From positions 1 to 35,589 of the forward strand of contig CAMIYB010000012.1 in the NCBI GenBank assembly GCA_946402945.1: DNA of 35,589 bases. Reading direction: 5' to 3'. Shown here piece after piece: positions 15,356 to 23,741 of this stretch; position 1 is the stretch's first letter; every line of letters begins with the position of its first letter. The notes under the pieces were generated by a model. It searched no databases, was not told the DNA's origin, and worked only from the letters and a program-made list of their open reading frames with translations. The position numbers and the translations under genes were made by a program. The DNA comes from an uncultured Bacteroidales bacterium. Lineage in GTDB: Bacteria; Bacteroidota; Bacteroidia; Bacteroidales; UBA932.

Positions 15356-15802
15356 ATGGAAATTCTGCTCAAGAAAGATGTTGCCAATCTCGGCAGCGCC
15401 GACGAAGTCGTAAAGGTCAAGGCCGGTTACGCACTCAACTATCTGATCCCGCAGCAACTCGCCGTCATCGCTACCCCTTCCGTCCTGAAGCACCACGAGG
15501 AGATTCTCCGCCAGCGTGCCCACAAGGAAGCCAAGAAGGTGGCCGACGCCGAAGCCCTCGCCAAGAAGATCGACGCCGTGCTCGTGAAAGTGAGCGCCAA
15601 GGTCAGCGAGAGCGGTAAGATCTACGGTTCCATCACCACCGCCCAGCTCGCCGAGGCCCTCCTCGCCGCCGGTATCGAAGTGGACAAGAAGGACATCACC
15701 GTGATCTCCGAAGAGGTCAAGGAGCCCGGCACCTATGAGGCCGAGGTCAAGTGCTACAAGGGTGTCAAGGGCGCCTTCAAATTTGAAGTCGTCGCTGAGT
15801 AA
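15356..15802 (+). CDS. rplI: Ribosomal protein bL9
   Basis: A 148-residue bL9 of the 50S subunit. The N-terminal rRNA-binding domain shows MEILLKKDVANLGSADEVVKVKAGYALNYLIP-type sequence, followed by the long connecting helix (HHEEILRQRAHKEAKKVADA) and the C-terminal domain with GKIYGSITTAQLAEAL. It closes the operon, 14 bases after rpsR, with a weaker AGGAGA at 15343-15348 before the ATG. A 42-bp palindromic terminator begins 20 bases after its stop. Confidence 0.97.
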   Translation: MEILLKKDVANLGSADEVVKVKAGYALNYLIPQQLAVIATPSVLKHHEEILRQRAHKEAKKVADAEALAKKIDAVLVKVSAKVSESGKIYGSITTAQLAEALLAAGIEVDKKDITVISEEVKEPGTYEAEVKCYKGVKGAFKFEVVAE

Positions 15803-15821
15803 GCCCTCCGCAGAGCGCTGT

Positions 15822-15863
15822 AAAAGAAGAAGGATTGACCCGCGGGTCAATCCTTCTTCTTTT
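15822..15863. terminator. Perfect 42-bp palindrome, bidirectional terminator
   Basis: Bases 15822-15842 and 15843-15863 are exact reverse complements, centred on CCCGCGGG, with A-rich left and T-rich right ends (AAAAGAAGAAGG / CCTTCTTCTTTT). In either direction the transcript would form a long hairpin with a U-containing 3' side, fitting a Rho-independent terminator shared by rplI and the convergent acyl-CoA synthetase gene. The left-facing gene's last codons (KKKD and stop, ending at 15847) lie within it. Confidence 0.85.
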
Positions 15864-17577
15864 GCTCTCCGCCTTCCCCGGCAGGGGCATCGGGCGCCTC
15901 GCCGCCTTCGGCTGGGGTGTCAGTGACATCGTCTCCCTTGGCGCCAGAGTATTTGAAGCGTCGGATCTTCTGGGTCGCCGTCTTCTCGAAGGGGTCCTTG
16001 ACCACCTCCACCTCGGCGATTTTCGACTGCCTGCCCACCCGTTTGTTGACGAAATCGAGCACGGCCTGCTTCCGGGCCTGGAGACGCTCGAAGAACTTGT
16101 CCTCGGAGGCCTGGTTCCAGTTGACGAAATCCTCATCGAACTTGACCAGGGCCACCAGACGGCCGTCCCTTTCCATCACCAGCGACTCGTTCACGCCCTC
16201 GGCCGCATTGATCACCTGCTCGATTTCCTCGGGATAGATGTTCTCGCCGGAAGCGCCGACGATCATGTTGCCGAGCCGCCCTTTGATATAGTAGCGGCCC
16301 TTGCCGTCGACCGTCGCCAGGTCGTGGGTCCGGAGCCAGCCGTCATCGGTCAGGACGCCGCGGGTGCGCTCGGGATCCTTGTAATAGCCCAGCATCACAT
16401 TGTCGCCGCGGACGATGATCTCGCCCTCACCCGTCTCGGGGTTGACATTCTGCAGGGAGACCTCCACATTGTAGGCGGGCACGCCGATGGATCCGACCAC
16501 GGTCTTGCCGACGCAGGCATTGGTGATCAGCGGGGCGGTCTCGGTCATGCCGTAGCCGATGGCATAGGGGAACTTCGCCTTCAGGAGGAAATCCTCCACG
16601 ACAGGGTCCACCTTCGAGCCGCCGATGCCGAAGAACCGCAATTTGCCGCCGAAACTCTTGTAAAGGCGCTGCCCGACCATCCAGTAGAGCAGCCGGGGCG
16701 TGTGGTCCCGCATCCAGGAGAGGACGCGGCTCTTGGCGATGGTCGGCACCACATTGCTCTTGTACACCTTTTCGATGATCAGCGGCACCGTACACATAAT
16801 GGTGGGCCGCACCTGTTTCATGGCCGCCATCAGGATGGAAGGCGTCGGCGGTTTGTGGAGATAGAAGACGCATCCGCCCGCAAAAAGCGGATACAGGACG
16901 CTGAAGGCCATCTCGTAGGTGTGCGACATCGGCAGGATGGACAGCCAGCGGTCAATCTCGGTGGCCGGTTGGGCATAGGCCGCGGCCACGATGTTCTGGC
17001 ACAGGTTGCGATGGCTGAGCATCACGCCCTTGGCTGTGCCGGAGGTGCCGGACGTGTAGATGATGGCCGCCAGGTCGTCCGGCTGCGTTTCCTTGGTCCA
17101 GCCCTCACAGGTATAGGCCGAATCGTCCTTTTTGATGAACTCGAAACTTTCGACGTCGATGACCAGCGTCAGGCGCGCACGCATCTCGTCGCTCAGTTTC
17201 GGGAGCTGCCGCTGCGAGATGAAGAGGACCTTCGTATCCGAATGGGAAAGGATATTGCTCACCTCGCTCTCGGAGGAGTCGGGCAGGATAGGGACGAACA
17301 CGCGCCCGAAGGGAACGGTGGCAAACATGGCCACGGTCCAGTTGGGCATGTTCTGGGAGAGGATGGCCACCTTGTCACCCGCTTTGATGCCGAAGCGCGA
17401 AAGCATCCGGGAAAGATCCAGGCACTTGTGCCGGAACTGGTCGTAGGTATAGGTTTGGGACCCGTCCACATACTGGGACAGGATGCGCTTGGAGAAGGTG
17501 GTCGTACAATAATCGAAGAGCCGGCCGAGGGTCGTCACGACCAGCGCTTTTTTTCGTACACGTCTTTTGTATCCCAT
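15847..17577 (-). CDS. AMP-forming long-chain acyl-CoA synthetase
   Basis: A 576-residue member of the ANL (adenylate-forming) superfamily, FadD/long-chain fatty-acyl-CoA ligase type, which activates fatty acids with ATP and CoA. The P-loop-like motif YTSGTSGTAKGVML is at about residues 174-187, GYGMTETAPLI (A5) in the middle, the A7 Asp region GWLRTHDLATVDGKGRYYIKGR near 415-437, and the hinge/C-domain after it. The substrate is not set by sequence, but the next gene upstream is a lysophospholipid acyltransferase, which supports a role in lipid remodelling. The ATG at 17577 follows the upstream TGA by two bases; the TTG two codons earlier is not needed. The C-terminal tail, rich in Gly, Glu and Lys, ends inside the shared terminator. 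Confidence 0.9.
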   Translation of the reverse strand: MGYKRRVRKKALVVTTLGRLFDYCTTTFSKRILSQYVDGSQTYTYDQFRHKCLDLSRMLSRFGIKAGDKVAILSQNMPNWTVAMFATVPFGRVFVPILPDSSESEVSNILSHSDTKVLFISQRQLPKLSDEMRARLTLVIDVESFEFIKKDDSAYTCEGWTKETQPDDLAAIIYTSGTSGTAKGVMLSHRNLCQNIVAAAYAQPATEIDRWLSILPMSHTYEMAFSVLYPLFAGGCVFYLHKPPTPSILMAAMKQVRPTIMCTVPLIIEKVYKSNVVPTIAKSRVLSWMRDHTPRLLYWMVGQRLYKSFGGKLRFFGIGGSKVDPVVEDFLLKAKFPYAIGYGMTETAPLITNACVGKTVVGSIGVPAYNVEVSLQNVNPETGEGEIIVRGDNVMLGYYKDPERTRGVLTDDGWLRTHDLATVDGKGRYYIKGRLGNMIVGASGENIYPEEIEQVINAAEGVNESLVMERDGRLVALVKFDEDFVNWNQASEDKFFERLQARKQAVLDFVNKRVGRQSKIAEVEVVKDPFEKTATQKIRRFKYSGAKGDDVTDTPAEGGEAPDAPAGEGGEQKKKD

Positions 17578-17579
17578 AA

Positions 17580-18134
17580 TCAATGCGTTAGGAACTGTCC
17601 GGGATGCTTACCCTTCAGGCCGAGGGTCTCGTAGTAAGCCTGGATGCGCTCGGTATCGGCGCGCGCATCGTCGGACAATTCAAATTTCACGCCGCAGCCG
17701 ATGTGCTTGGTGCCCCAGTTGAAATACCCCAGGTACACCGGGACGCCGGCCGCCTTGGCGATGAGATGATAACCGGTCTTCCACTTGCGGACAGGCTTTC
17801 GCGTGCCTTCGGGCGCGATGGCCAGGATGAACTTGTCCTCTTTCTCCATCGCGGAAATCATGCTCATGACCAGGGTCGTGGCATTCTTCCGGTCGGTGGG
17901 GATGGCGCCGAGCGCCCGCAGCAGCCCGCGCAGCGGCCAGACGAAAAACTCTTTCTTCACCATGCAGCGGGCTTTGGTGGTACCGAACTGCCGGTAGAAC
18001 AGATAGGAAACGACAAAGTCCCAGACGGAGGTGTGGGGCACGCCGAGGATGATCGCCTTGTCTTCGGGAACGGGCCCGCCGTCCACCGTCCAGCCCATCA
18101 GCCGAAGCAGGAATCCGCAGAATTTAGGCCACAT
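17580..18134 (-). CDS. PlsC-like lysophospholipid acyltransferase
   Basis: A short acyltransferase of 184 residues. The catalytic HX4D motif is present as HTSVWD (about residues 34-39), and the acyl-acceptor motif as PEGTR near residue 109-113, with ALGAIPTDR before it. These mark the glycerol-3-phosphate/1-acyl-glycerol-phosphate acyltransferase superfamily; small members like this are often annotated as 1-acyl-sn-glycerol-3-phosphate acyltransferase. There is no strong N-terminal membrane helix, so it is probably membrane-associated. It starts 11 bases after parE and ends two bases before the acyl-CoA synthetase, so the pair may supply and transfer acyl groups. Confidence 0.87.
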   Translation of the reverse strand: MWPKFCGFLLRLMGWTVDGGPVPEDKAIILGVPHTSVWDFVVSYLFYRQFGTTKARCMVKKEFFVWPLRGLLRALGAIPTDRKNATTLVMSMISAMEKEDKFILAIAPEGTRKPVRKWKTGYHLIAKAAGVPVYLGYFNWGTKHIGCGVKFELSDDARADTERIQAYYETLGLKGKHPGQFLTH

Positions 18135-18145
18135 ACGCTTATCGT

Positions 18146-20077
18146 TTAGATGTTTACGTCTTCCAGTTGCGCCTCGCTCCGCAGGTTCTTCACGATGAAG
18201 AGTTGGCGGTCCTGCGTATTGTCCCCCATGTAGAATTCCATAATCTGGGAGATGGATTCTTCTTCGGAGAGTTTCACCGGGTCGAGGCGCATGTTCTTGC
18301 CGATGAAATCCACGAACTCGCTGGAGGAGATTTCACCCAGACCTTTGAAGCGGGTGATTTCCACCCCGGTCTTCAGCGCCGCGATAGCCTCTTCCTTCTC
18401 TTCGACCGAATAGCAGTAGCGCGTCTCCTTCTTGTTGCGGACGCGGAAAAGCGGGGTCTGGAGGATATGGACATGGCCGCGACGGATCAGGTCGGGATAA
18501 TACTTCATGAAGAAAGTCAGCACCAGCATGCGGATGTGCATGCCGTCGTCATCGGCATCGGTGGCGACGATGATGTTGTTGTAGCGGAGGTCGTCCAGGT
18601 CGTTCTCCACGCCGAGGGCGGAAATCAGCAGGTTCAGTTCCTCGTTCTCGGCCACTTTCCGGCGGCTCTCCTTGAAGCAGTTGATGGGCTTGCCCCTGAG
18701 GCTGAAGACGGCCTGGGTGTTGGCGTTGCGCACCTTGGTGATGGTACCGGAGGCGGAGTCGCCCTCCGTGATGAAGATGCTGGAGAGTTCCTTGAACTCC
18801 TCCTTGTCCTTGGCTACCTTGTCGCTGAAATGGTAGCGGCAGTCGCGGAGTTTCCGGTTATAGACATTGGCCTTCTTGTTCTTCTCCCGGGTTTTTTTCT
18901 GGATGCCGGAGATTTCCTCGCGCTCCTTCTGGGAAGACTTGATCTTCTCCTCGATGACCGGAACCACCTCCGGATGCATGTGGAGGTAATTGTCCAGATT
19001 CTTGGCGATGAAATCGTTGACGAAGGTGCGGATGGTCGGGCCGCGGTCGATGGCGTTGGACCCGTCGGGGTTCTTGACAATCTTGCCCTTGTCGTCCTTG
19101 AGGTATTTCTCCCACATGTAGGTCGAGCCGAGTTTGGTCTTGGTCTGCCCCTCGAAATTCGGCTCCTGGATCTGGATGCTCACGGCTCCGACGACGCCCT
19201 GACGGCAGTCGGAGGGGTCGTAGTTCTTTTTGTAGAACTCCTTGAGGGTCTTGGCGATGGCCTCGCGGAAGGCGGCCAGATGGGTGCCGCCGTCGCGGGT
19301 GTTCTGTCCGTTGACGAAGGAGGAAATGTTCTCGCCGTAGGCGTTGCCGTGGGTCAGGACGATCTCGATATCCTCCCCTTCCAGGTGGATGGGGGCGTAG
19401 AGCGGCTCCTCGGTGAGGTTTTCGTTGACCAGGTCCAGCAGACCGTTCTCCGACTTGTAGGTCTGGCCGTTCAGGATGAAGGCGAGGCCTTTCTTCAGAT
19501 AGGAGTAGTTCTTGACCATGGTCTCCACGATGTCGAGGTGGAAGGCATACTTGCCGAACATCTCGCTGTCGGGGACGAAACGGATGTAGGTGCCGTTTTT
19601 CTCGGACAGGCCCTCGCGGGTGCCGCTGTCGATGAGGACGCCCTGGCGGTAGGAGGCCCAGGAACTGTTGCCGTCGCGGAAGGACTCCACGAAGAAGGTC
19701 TCGCTCAGGGCGTTGACCGCCTTGGTGCCGACGCCGTTCAGACCGACGGACTTCTTGAAGGCCGCGTCGTCGAACTTGCCGCCGGTGTTGATCTGGCTGG
19801 TGGCCTTGACCACGGAACCGAGCGGAATGCCGCGGCCGTAGTCGCGCACCGTCACTTCCTGTCCTTCGATGGTGATCCGGACCTGGCGGCCGTATCCCAT
19901 GGCAAATTCGTCGATGGAGTTGTCCACGATCTCCTTGAGGAGGACGTAGATGCCGTCTCCGGGATTGTCGCCGTTACCGAGGCGTCCGATGTACATACCG
20001 GGACGCAGCCGGATATGCTCGACCCCTTCCAGGGTGCGGATGTTGTCGTCTGTATAATTTACGGGGGTTTGGGCCAT
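18146..20077 (-). CDS. parE: DNA topoisomerase IV subunit B
   Basis: A 643-residue type IIA topoisomerase B subunit, ATP-driven decatenase with ParC. The GHKL ATPase domain shows EIVDNSIDEFAMG, RDYGRGIPLG and GLNGVGTKAVNALS; the TOPRIM domain shows ITEGDSASGTI and the metal triad DADDDGMHIR. Length and the segment YTDDNIRTLEGVEHIRLRPGMYIG favour ParE over the longer GyrB of this phylum. The ATG at 20077 is preferred over in-frame codons upstream, which fall in the AT-rich promoter region and would add residues unlike the family. parC is not next to it; two lipid genes follow instead. Confidence 0.93.
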   Translation of the reverse strand: MAQTPVNYTDDNIRTLEGVEHIRLRPGMYIGRLGNGDNPGDGIYVLLKEIVDNSIDEFAMGYGRQVRITIEGQEVTVRDYGRGIPLGSVVKATSQINTGGKFDDAAFKKSVGLNGVGTKAVNALSETFFVESFRDGNSSWASYRQGVLIDSGTREGLSEKNGTYIRFVPDSEMFGKYAFHLDIVETMVKNYSYLKKGLAFILNGQTYKSENGLLDLVNENLTEEPLYAPIHLEGEDIEIVLTHGNAYGENISSFVNGQNTRDGGTHLAAFREAIAKTLKEFYKKNYDPSDCRQGVVGAVSIQIQEPNFEGQTKTKLGSTYMWEKYLKDDKGKIVKNPDGSNAIDRGPTIRTFVNDFIAKNLDNYLHMHPEVVPVIEEKIKSSQKEREEISGIQKKTREKNKKANVYNRKLRDCRYHFSDKVAKDKEEFKELSSIFITEGDSASGTITKVRNANTQAVFSLRGKPINCFKESRRKVAENEELNLLISALGVENDLDDLRYNNIIVATDADDDGMHIRMLVLTFFMKYYPDLIRRGHVHILQTPLFRVRNKKETRYCYSVEEKEEAIAALKTGVEITRFKGLGEISSSEFVDFIGKNMRLDPVKLSEEESISQIMEFYMGDNTQDRQLFIVKNLRSEAQLEDVNI

Positions 20078-20115
20078 GGTACTGTCGCTAATCGTCAAAA
20101 ATTCGTCTATACGTG

Positions 20116-20144
20116 CAAAAATACAAAAAAAATCTGTATTTTCG
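20116..20144. promoter_or_regulatory. Divergent -7 elements between parE and the LacI-type gene
   Basis: On the minus strand TATTTTTG (20123-20116) fits TAnnTTTG about 38 bases before the parE ATG. On the plus strand TATTTTCG (20137-20144) is a one-mismatch match 31 bases before the regulator ATG. Neither has a clear TTTG at -33. The 98-bp gap holds nothing else that I recognise. Confidence 0.4.
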
Positions 20145-20175
20145 CGCCGTCGGGACAATTCCTTGACCCAAGAAG

Positions 20176-21276
20176 ATGTCCGAAAAGAAAGTTCCCACCA
20201 TCTACGATGTGGCCCGGGCGGCCGGGGTGGCCCGGGCGACGGTGGACCGCGTCATCTACAAGCGCGGTATCGTCTCCCCCGACACGCGGGAAAAAGTGCT
20301 CCGCGCCATCGACAAGTTGGGCTATACCGCCAACATCAACGCCTCCCGGCTGGCCTCGAAACGGACCCTCGTCATCGCCGTCCTCATTCCCCGCTTCAAG
20401 GAGGGAGACTACTGGTCCGTCATCTACCGCGGCTTCCAGCAGGGCGCCCGGGCCTACAAGGTGTACGACGTGCGGACGGAATTCTTCCTCTACGACGCCG
20501 ACGACGTGGCGTCCTTCCTCGGCGAAAGCGACAAGGTGCTCCAGGCCCGGCCGGACGGGGTTATCACCAACGTGGTCTTTGCCCCCGAACTGCGGCAACT
20601 CGCAGCCCGGCTCGCCGCCGCCGATATTCCCCTGGCCTATGTGGACCAGAAACTCGACGGCACCGGCTACCAGGTGTACTGCGGCGCCGATCCGGCTGAG
20701 GGCGGCTTCCTCAGCGCCTTCCTTCTGACCCACCGCACACAGGTGCAGGAGATGGCGATGGTCCGCCTGATCCGGGACAACGGCGCCAACCCGAACAAGG
20801 TGCGCCGCGAGGGCATTCTCCAATACATTCAGGAGCATCTGCCCGACTGCAAGGTCCACACCGTCTTCGTTCCGCAGAACGACCCGGCCCTGCTATGGGA
20901 CACGCTGGACCGCTTCGCCGCCGAACATCCTGATGTCCGCCACTACTTGATGTCCAACTCCCGCGTCCACCTGCTCGGGGACTGGCTGCGCGCCCATCCC
21001 GACCCGCAGCGTTCCGTAGTGGGTTTCGACGACCTGGAGAAAAACATCACCCTCCTCCAGGAAGGGCTCGTGGAGTATCTGGTGGTCCGGCACATCCCGA
21101 TGCAGGCCTACTACACCATCGCGCGCTTTATCCACAACATCATCGGCGGAGGAAGCCGTCAGGAGCGTGATCTATTCATGCACAACGACATCCTCCACCG
21201 CTACAATCTCAACAACTACAAAGAATCCGAACTGAACGGGGTTACCGCTTCGGAACATTCGCCAGCACAGCCTTGA
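20176..21276 (+). CDS. LacI-family transcriptional regulator
   Basis: A 366-residue regulator. Residues about 5-55 form the LacI helix-turn-helix and hinge helix (TIYDVARAAGVARATVDRVIYKR, then LGYTANINASRLASKR). The rest is a periplasmic-binding-protein-like sensor domain beginning VIAVLIPRFKEGDYW, with DGVITNVVFAPEL and VVGFDDLEKNI. The usual TVSRV of LacI helix 2 reads TVDRV here, a variant I associate with a Bacteroidota subgroup. The ligand is probably a sugar, but no transport or glycoside hydrolase gene is adjacent, so its target is unknown. Its last 35 bases overlap the end of the convergent pepD. Confidence 0.9.
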   Translation: MSEKKVPTIYDVARAAGVARATVDRVIYKRGIVSPDTREKVLRAIDKLGYTANINASRLASKRTLVIAVLIPRFKEGDYWSVIYRGFQQGARAYKVYDVRTEFFLYDADDVASFLGESDKVLQARPDGVITNVVFAPELRQLAARLAAADIPLAYVDQKLDGTGYQVYCGADPAEGGFLSAFLLTHRTQVQEMAMVRLIRDNGANPNKVRREGILQYIQEHLPDCKVHTVFVPQNDPALLWDTLDRFAAEHPDVRHYLMSNSRVHLLGDWLRAHPDPQRSVVGFDDLEKNITLLQEGLVEYLVVRHIPMQAYYTIARFIHNIIGGGSRQERDLFMHNDILHRYNLNNYKESELNGVTASEHSPAQP

Positions 21277-22699
21277 GGTATTCCCAGGTGCGGGCGACGG
21301 AAGCGATGTTGACCCGCTCGTCCGGAGAGTGCGGGTACTTGATGGTCGGACCGACCGAGACCATCTCCCAGGCGGGATATTTGGCGCCCATGATGGCGCA
21401 TTCCAGTCCGCCGTGGGTGGCCATGATCTTCATCGGACGGCCGTAAACTTTCTCGAACTGCTCCATCATGACCTTGTTCATCGGCGTATCCAGCTTCGGG
21501 GCCCAGCCGCTGTAGCCGCCCTCGAAGGAAATCTCGTCGGCGCCGGCCAGGTCGAAGACGCAGCGGACGCGCTCGGCCAGGTCGCCCTTGGCGGAATCCA
21601 CGGCGCTGCGCATCAGGGAATGGATCCGGATCCGGCCGCGCTCCGTGCGGACGATGGCCAGGTTGATGGAAGTCTCGGTGAGGCCTTCCATGGTCCGGCT
21701 CATGCGGATGACCCCGGAAGGACAGGCGATGATGGCCTTGACGGCGCGGAGGACGACGCTGCCCTGGAGGTATTTCGGGGCGGCGGGGACGTCATCGACG
21801 TAGAGGGCGGCGGAGGGATCGCTCTCGGCGAATTCGGTCTTCACATCATCGAAAATGCAGCCGATCAGGGACTTCACGTCGGCCAGGCCGCGCTCCGGGA
21901 CCAGGATTTCGGCCTCGCCCTCGTAGGGGATGGCGTTGCGCAGGGAACCGCCGCTGAGGGAGACGACTTTGACGCCGAATTTCTCCAGCAGGGGCAGGAG
22001 GATGCGCGCGAGCACCTTGTTGGCATTGGCCCTGTACAGGGAGATGTCCATGCCGGAGTGGCCGCCCTGCAGCCCCTTCACCGTGACCTTGAGCCCCTTG
22101 TAACCGGCGGGCGTCTTGTATTTCAGGTATTTGAACGAAGCCGAGACATCGAGACCGCCGGCGCAGCCCACGCAGAGTTCCCCTTCCTCCTCGGAGTCGA
22201 GGTTGATGAGGATATCGCCCTTGAGCACGCCCGGACGCAGTTCGTTGGCGCCGGTCATACCGGTTTCCTCGTCGTAGGTGACCAGCACCTCGACGGGGCC
22301 GTGCTGGACGGAAGGGTCCTCCAGGGCGGCCAGGGCCATGGCGACGCCGATACCGTTGTCGGCGCCGAGGGTCGTGCGGTCGGCCGTCACCCAATCTCCG
22401 TCCACATAGGCCTTGATCGGGTCGGTGAGGAAGTTATGGTCGCTGTCGGAGGTCTTCTGCGGCACCATGTCCATGTGGCCCTGCAGGATGACGCCGCGGC
22501 GGTCCTCCAGCCCCGGGGTCGCGGGAACGCGGATGATGATATTGCCGGTTTCGTCCCGAAGGGTGTCGAAGCCGTGGGACTTGCCCCATTCATACAGGTA
22601 GGCGATCACTTTCCCCTCGTGCTTGGAAGGGCGGGGAATCTGGGTCAGCGCATGGAAATTCTTCCATACCACTTTCGGTTCTAAGTCTTTGATACTCAT
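21242..22699 (-). CDS. pepD: Aminoacyl-histidine dipeptidase (M20C)
   Basis: A 485-residue cytosolic dipeptidase of family M20C (PepD, Xaa-His dipeptidase), a two-zinc enzyme. Visible metal/catalytic motifs: QGHMDMVPQK (about 71-80), LGADNGIGVA (about 107-116), TYDEETGMTGA (about 137-147) with the general base Glu, LDSEEEGELCVG, and the C-terminal ATHGGLECAI with the last His ligand. Length matches the family. It is the third gene of a minus-strand operon, 15 bases after the DUF4831 gene. The 3' end overlaps the LacI-type gene by 35 bases. Together with the peptide transporter at 24758 it points to use of imported peptides. Confidence 0.95.
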   Translation of the reverse strand: MSIKDLEPKVVWKNFHALTQIPRPSKHEGKVIAYLYEWGKSHGFDTLRDETGNIIIRVPATPGLEDRRGVILQGHMDMVPQKTSDSDHNFLTDPIKAYVDGDWVTADRTTLGADNGIGVAMALAALEDPSVQHGPVEVLVTYDEETGMTGANELRPGVLKGDILINLDSEEEGELCVGCAGGLDVSASFKYLKYKTPAGYKGLKVTVKGLQGGHSGMDISLYRANANKVLARILLPLLEKFGVKVVSLSGGSLRNAIPYEGEAEILVPERGLADVKSLIGCIFDDVKTEFAESDPSAALYVDDVPAAPKYLQGSVVLRAVKAIIACPSGVIRMSRTMEGLTETSINLAIVRTERGRIRIHSLMRSAVDSAKGDLAERVRCVFDLAGADEISFEGGYSGWAPKLDTPMNKVMMEQFEKVYGRPMKIMATHGGLECAIMGAKYPAWEMVSVGPTIKYPHSPDERVNIASVARTWEYLKAVLANVPKR

Positions 22700-22714
22700 A
22701 TTATAATAATGGGT

Positions 22715-23740
22715 TTATTCGCTCATGGGGAAGGAACTCTCGATGCCCAGTTGATACACCGGGATACGGCTCTGCAGGAGCACCTGGGCCCCGTTTTTCA
22801 GCGTGACGTCGCAGACGGCCGGGATGCGGTAATAAGCCAGTTGGACCTTGGAGGACTTGGGGGCCGCCGCAGGAGCCGGCTGGGAGATTTTCTGGGGCTT
22901 GAGCTCCAGCAGGTAGGGCTTGCCGGACACGTCGTCGGCGGGCACCAGGCCCTCGGCATCCGCCACGCGGAAAGCCACATAGAGCTGGCTCTTGTTGTCC
23001 CGCGAAGGGATGACGTCATAGTTCATCTGCTGCTCGCTGATATCGCTGTAGCCGATAAAGAGGGACAGGTATTCTTTCTCCAGCCGGGCGATTTCCCCGA
23101 TGGCCGCGCCCATGGCTTCGCCGCTGTACGTGGCGTCAGTGTCGCCGGTCACGATGCCGACCCGCTTGGCCCGCAGTTCGAAGATCATCTCGGCGGCCTC
23201 CTTGGCCCGGGTCTCCAGGGACTTCTCCACGACCATCTCCTGCTGGACGGCCACGGGACCGCGTTTTTCATTGCGGTAGAGGGTGGTCGCGGAGGAGGTC
23301 AGGTTGGAGGAAACGCCCCGCTCGGAAAAATCGCCCTCTTCCTCGACGGGGAAACGCCACTCGCCCGGGGCGGGAGCGCCGCCGCCGAAGGAGACGAGCC
23401 CCTGGGAGGTCAGGGCAAGGAAGGAAGGGCAGGCGCGGCCGGGGGTGACGAGGAAACGCCGGCTCTGGTCGGCCTCGGTATGGGCACGCATCCGGACGCC
23501 TGTCACCTGGCAGGTCACGGCATCGGCCGTACGGGCTTCGATACCGAGATATTTCTGTGCATAGCGGGCGTAAGGGCCGGCGTGGAAGGACTCCCGGACG
23601 GCCTGGACCTCGAGACGGATGACGGTTTGCGGCAAGGCATAGGAAACGGTGCCGGCCGGGTCGGTGCCCCGATAGTCCTGGGCGCCTGCGGAAAGGGCCG
23701 CACAAAGGGCCAGGCAGACGGATAAAACGCGTTTAAACAT
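22715..23740 (-). CDS. DUF4831 exported protein
   Basis: A 341-residue protein with a signal peptide (MFKRVLSVCLALCAALSAGAQ, cleavage near residue 20). It matches the DUF4831 family of Bacteroidota: VSYALPQTVIRLEVQAVRE, FHAGPYARYAQKYLGIEAR and EMIFELRAKRVGIVTGDTDATY are recognisable. No catalytic motif is evident and the role is unknown; location is probably periplasm or outer membrane. It starts one base after the stop of the acyltransferase gene (TAA-G-ATG), showing tight coupling to a lipid A-type acyltransferase, which may hint at an envelope function. Confidence 0.85.
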   Translation of the reverse strand: MFKRVLSVCLALCAALSAGAQDYRGTDPAGTVSYALPQTVIRLEVQAVRESFHAGPYARYAQKYLGIEARTADAVTCQVTGVRMRAHTEADQSRRFLVTPGRACPSFLALTSQGLVSFGGGAPAPGEWRFPVEEEGDFSERGVSSNLTSSATTLYRNEKRGPVAVQQEMVVEKSLETRAKEAAEMIFELRAKRVGIVTGDTDATYSGEAMGAAIGEIARLEKEYLSLFIGYSDISEQQMNYDVIPSRDNKSQLYVAFRVADAEGLVPADDVSGKPYLLELKPQKISQPAPAAAPKSSKVQLAYYRIPAVCDVTLKNGAQVLLQSRIPVYQLGIESSFPMSE

Positions 23741-23741
23741 C

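Noticed and set aside
15835..20728. Long plus-strand frames opposite the acyl-CoA synthetase and parE (up to about 850 codons)
   Set aside because: Both overlap genes with complete catalytic motifs on the other strand; the antisense products have no recognisable domains.
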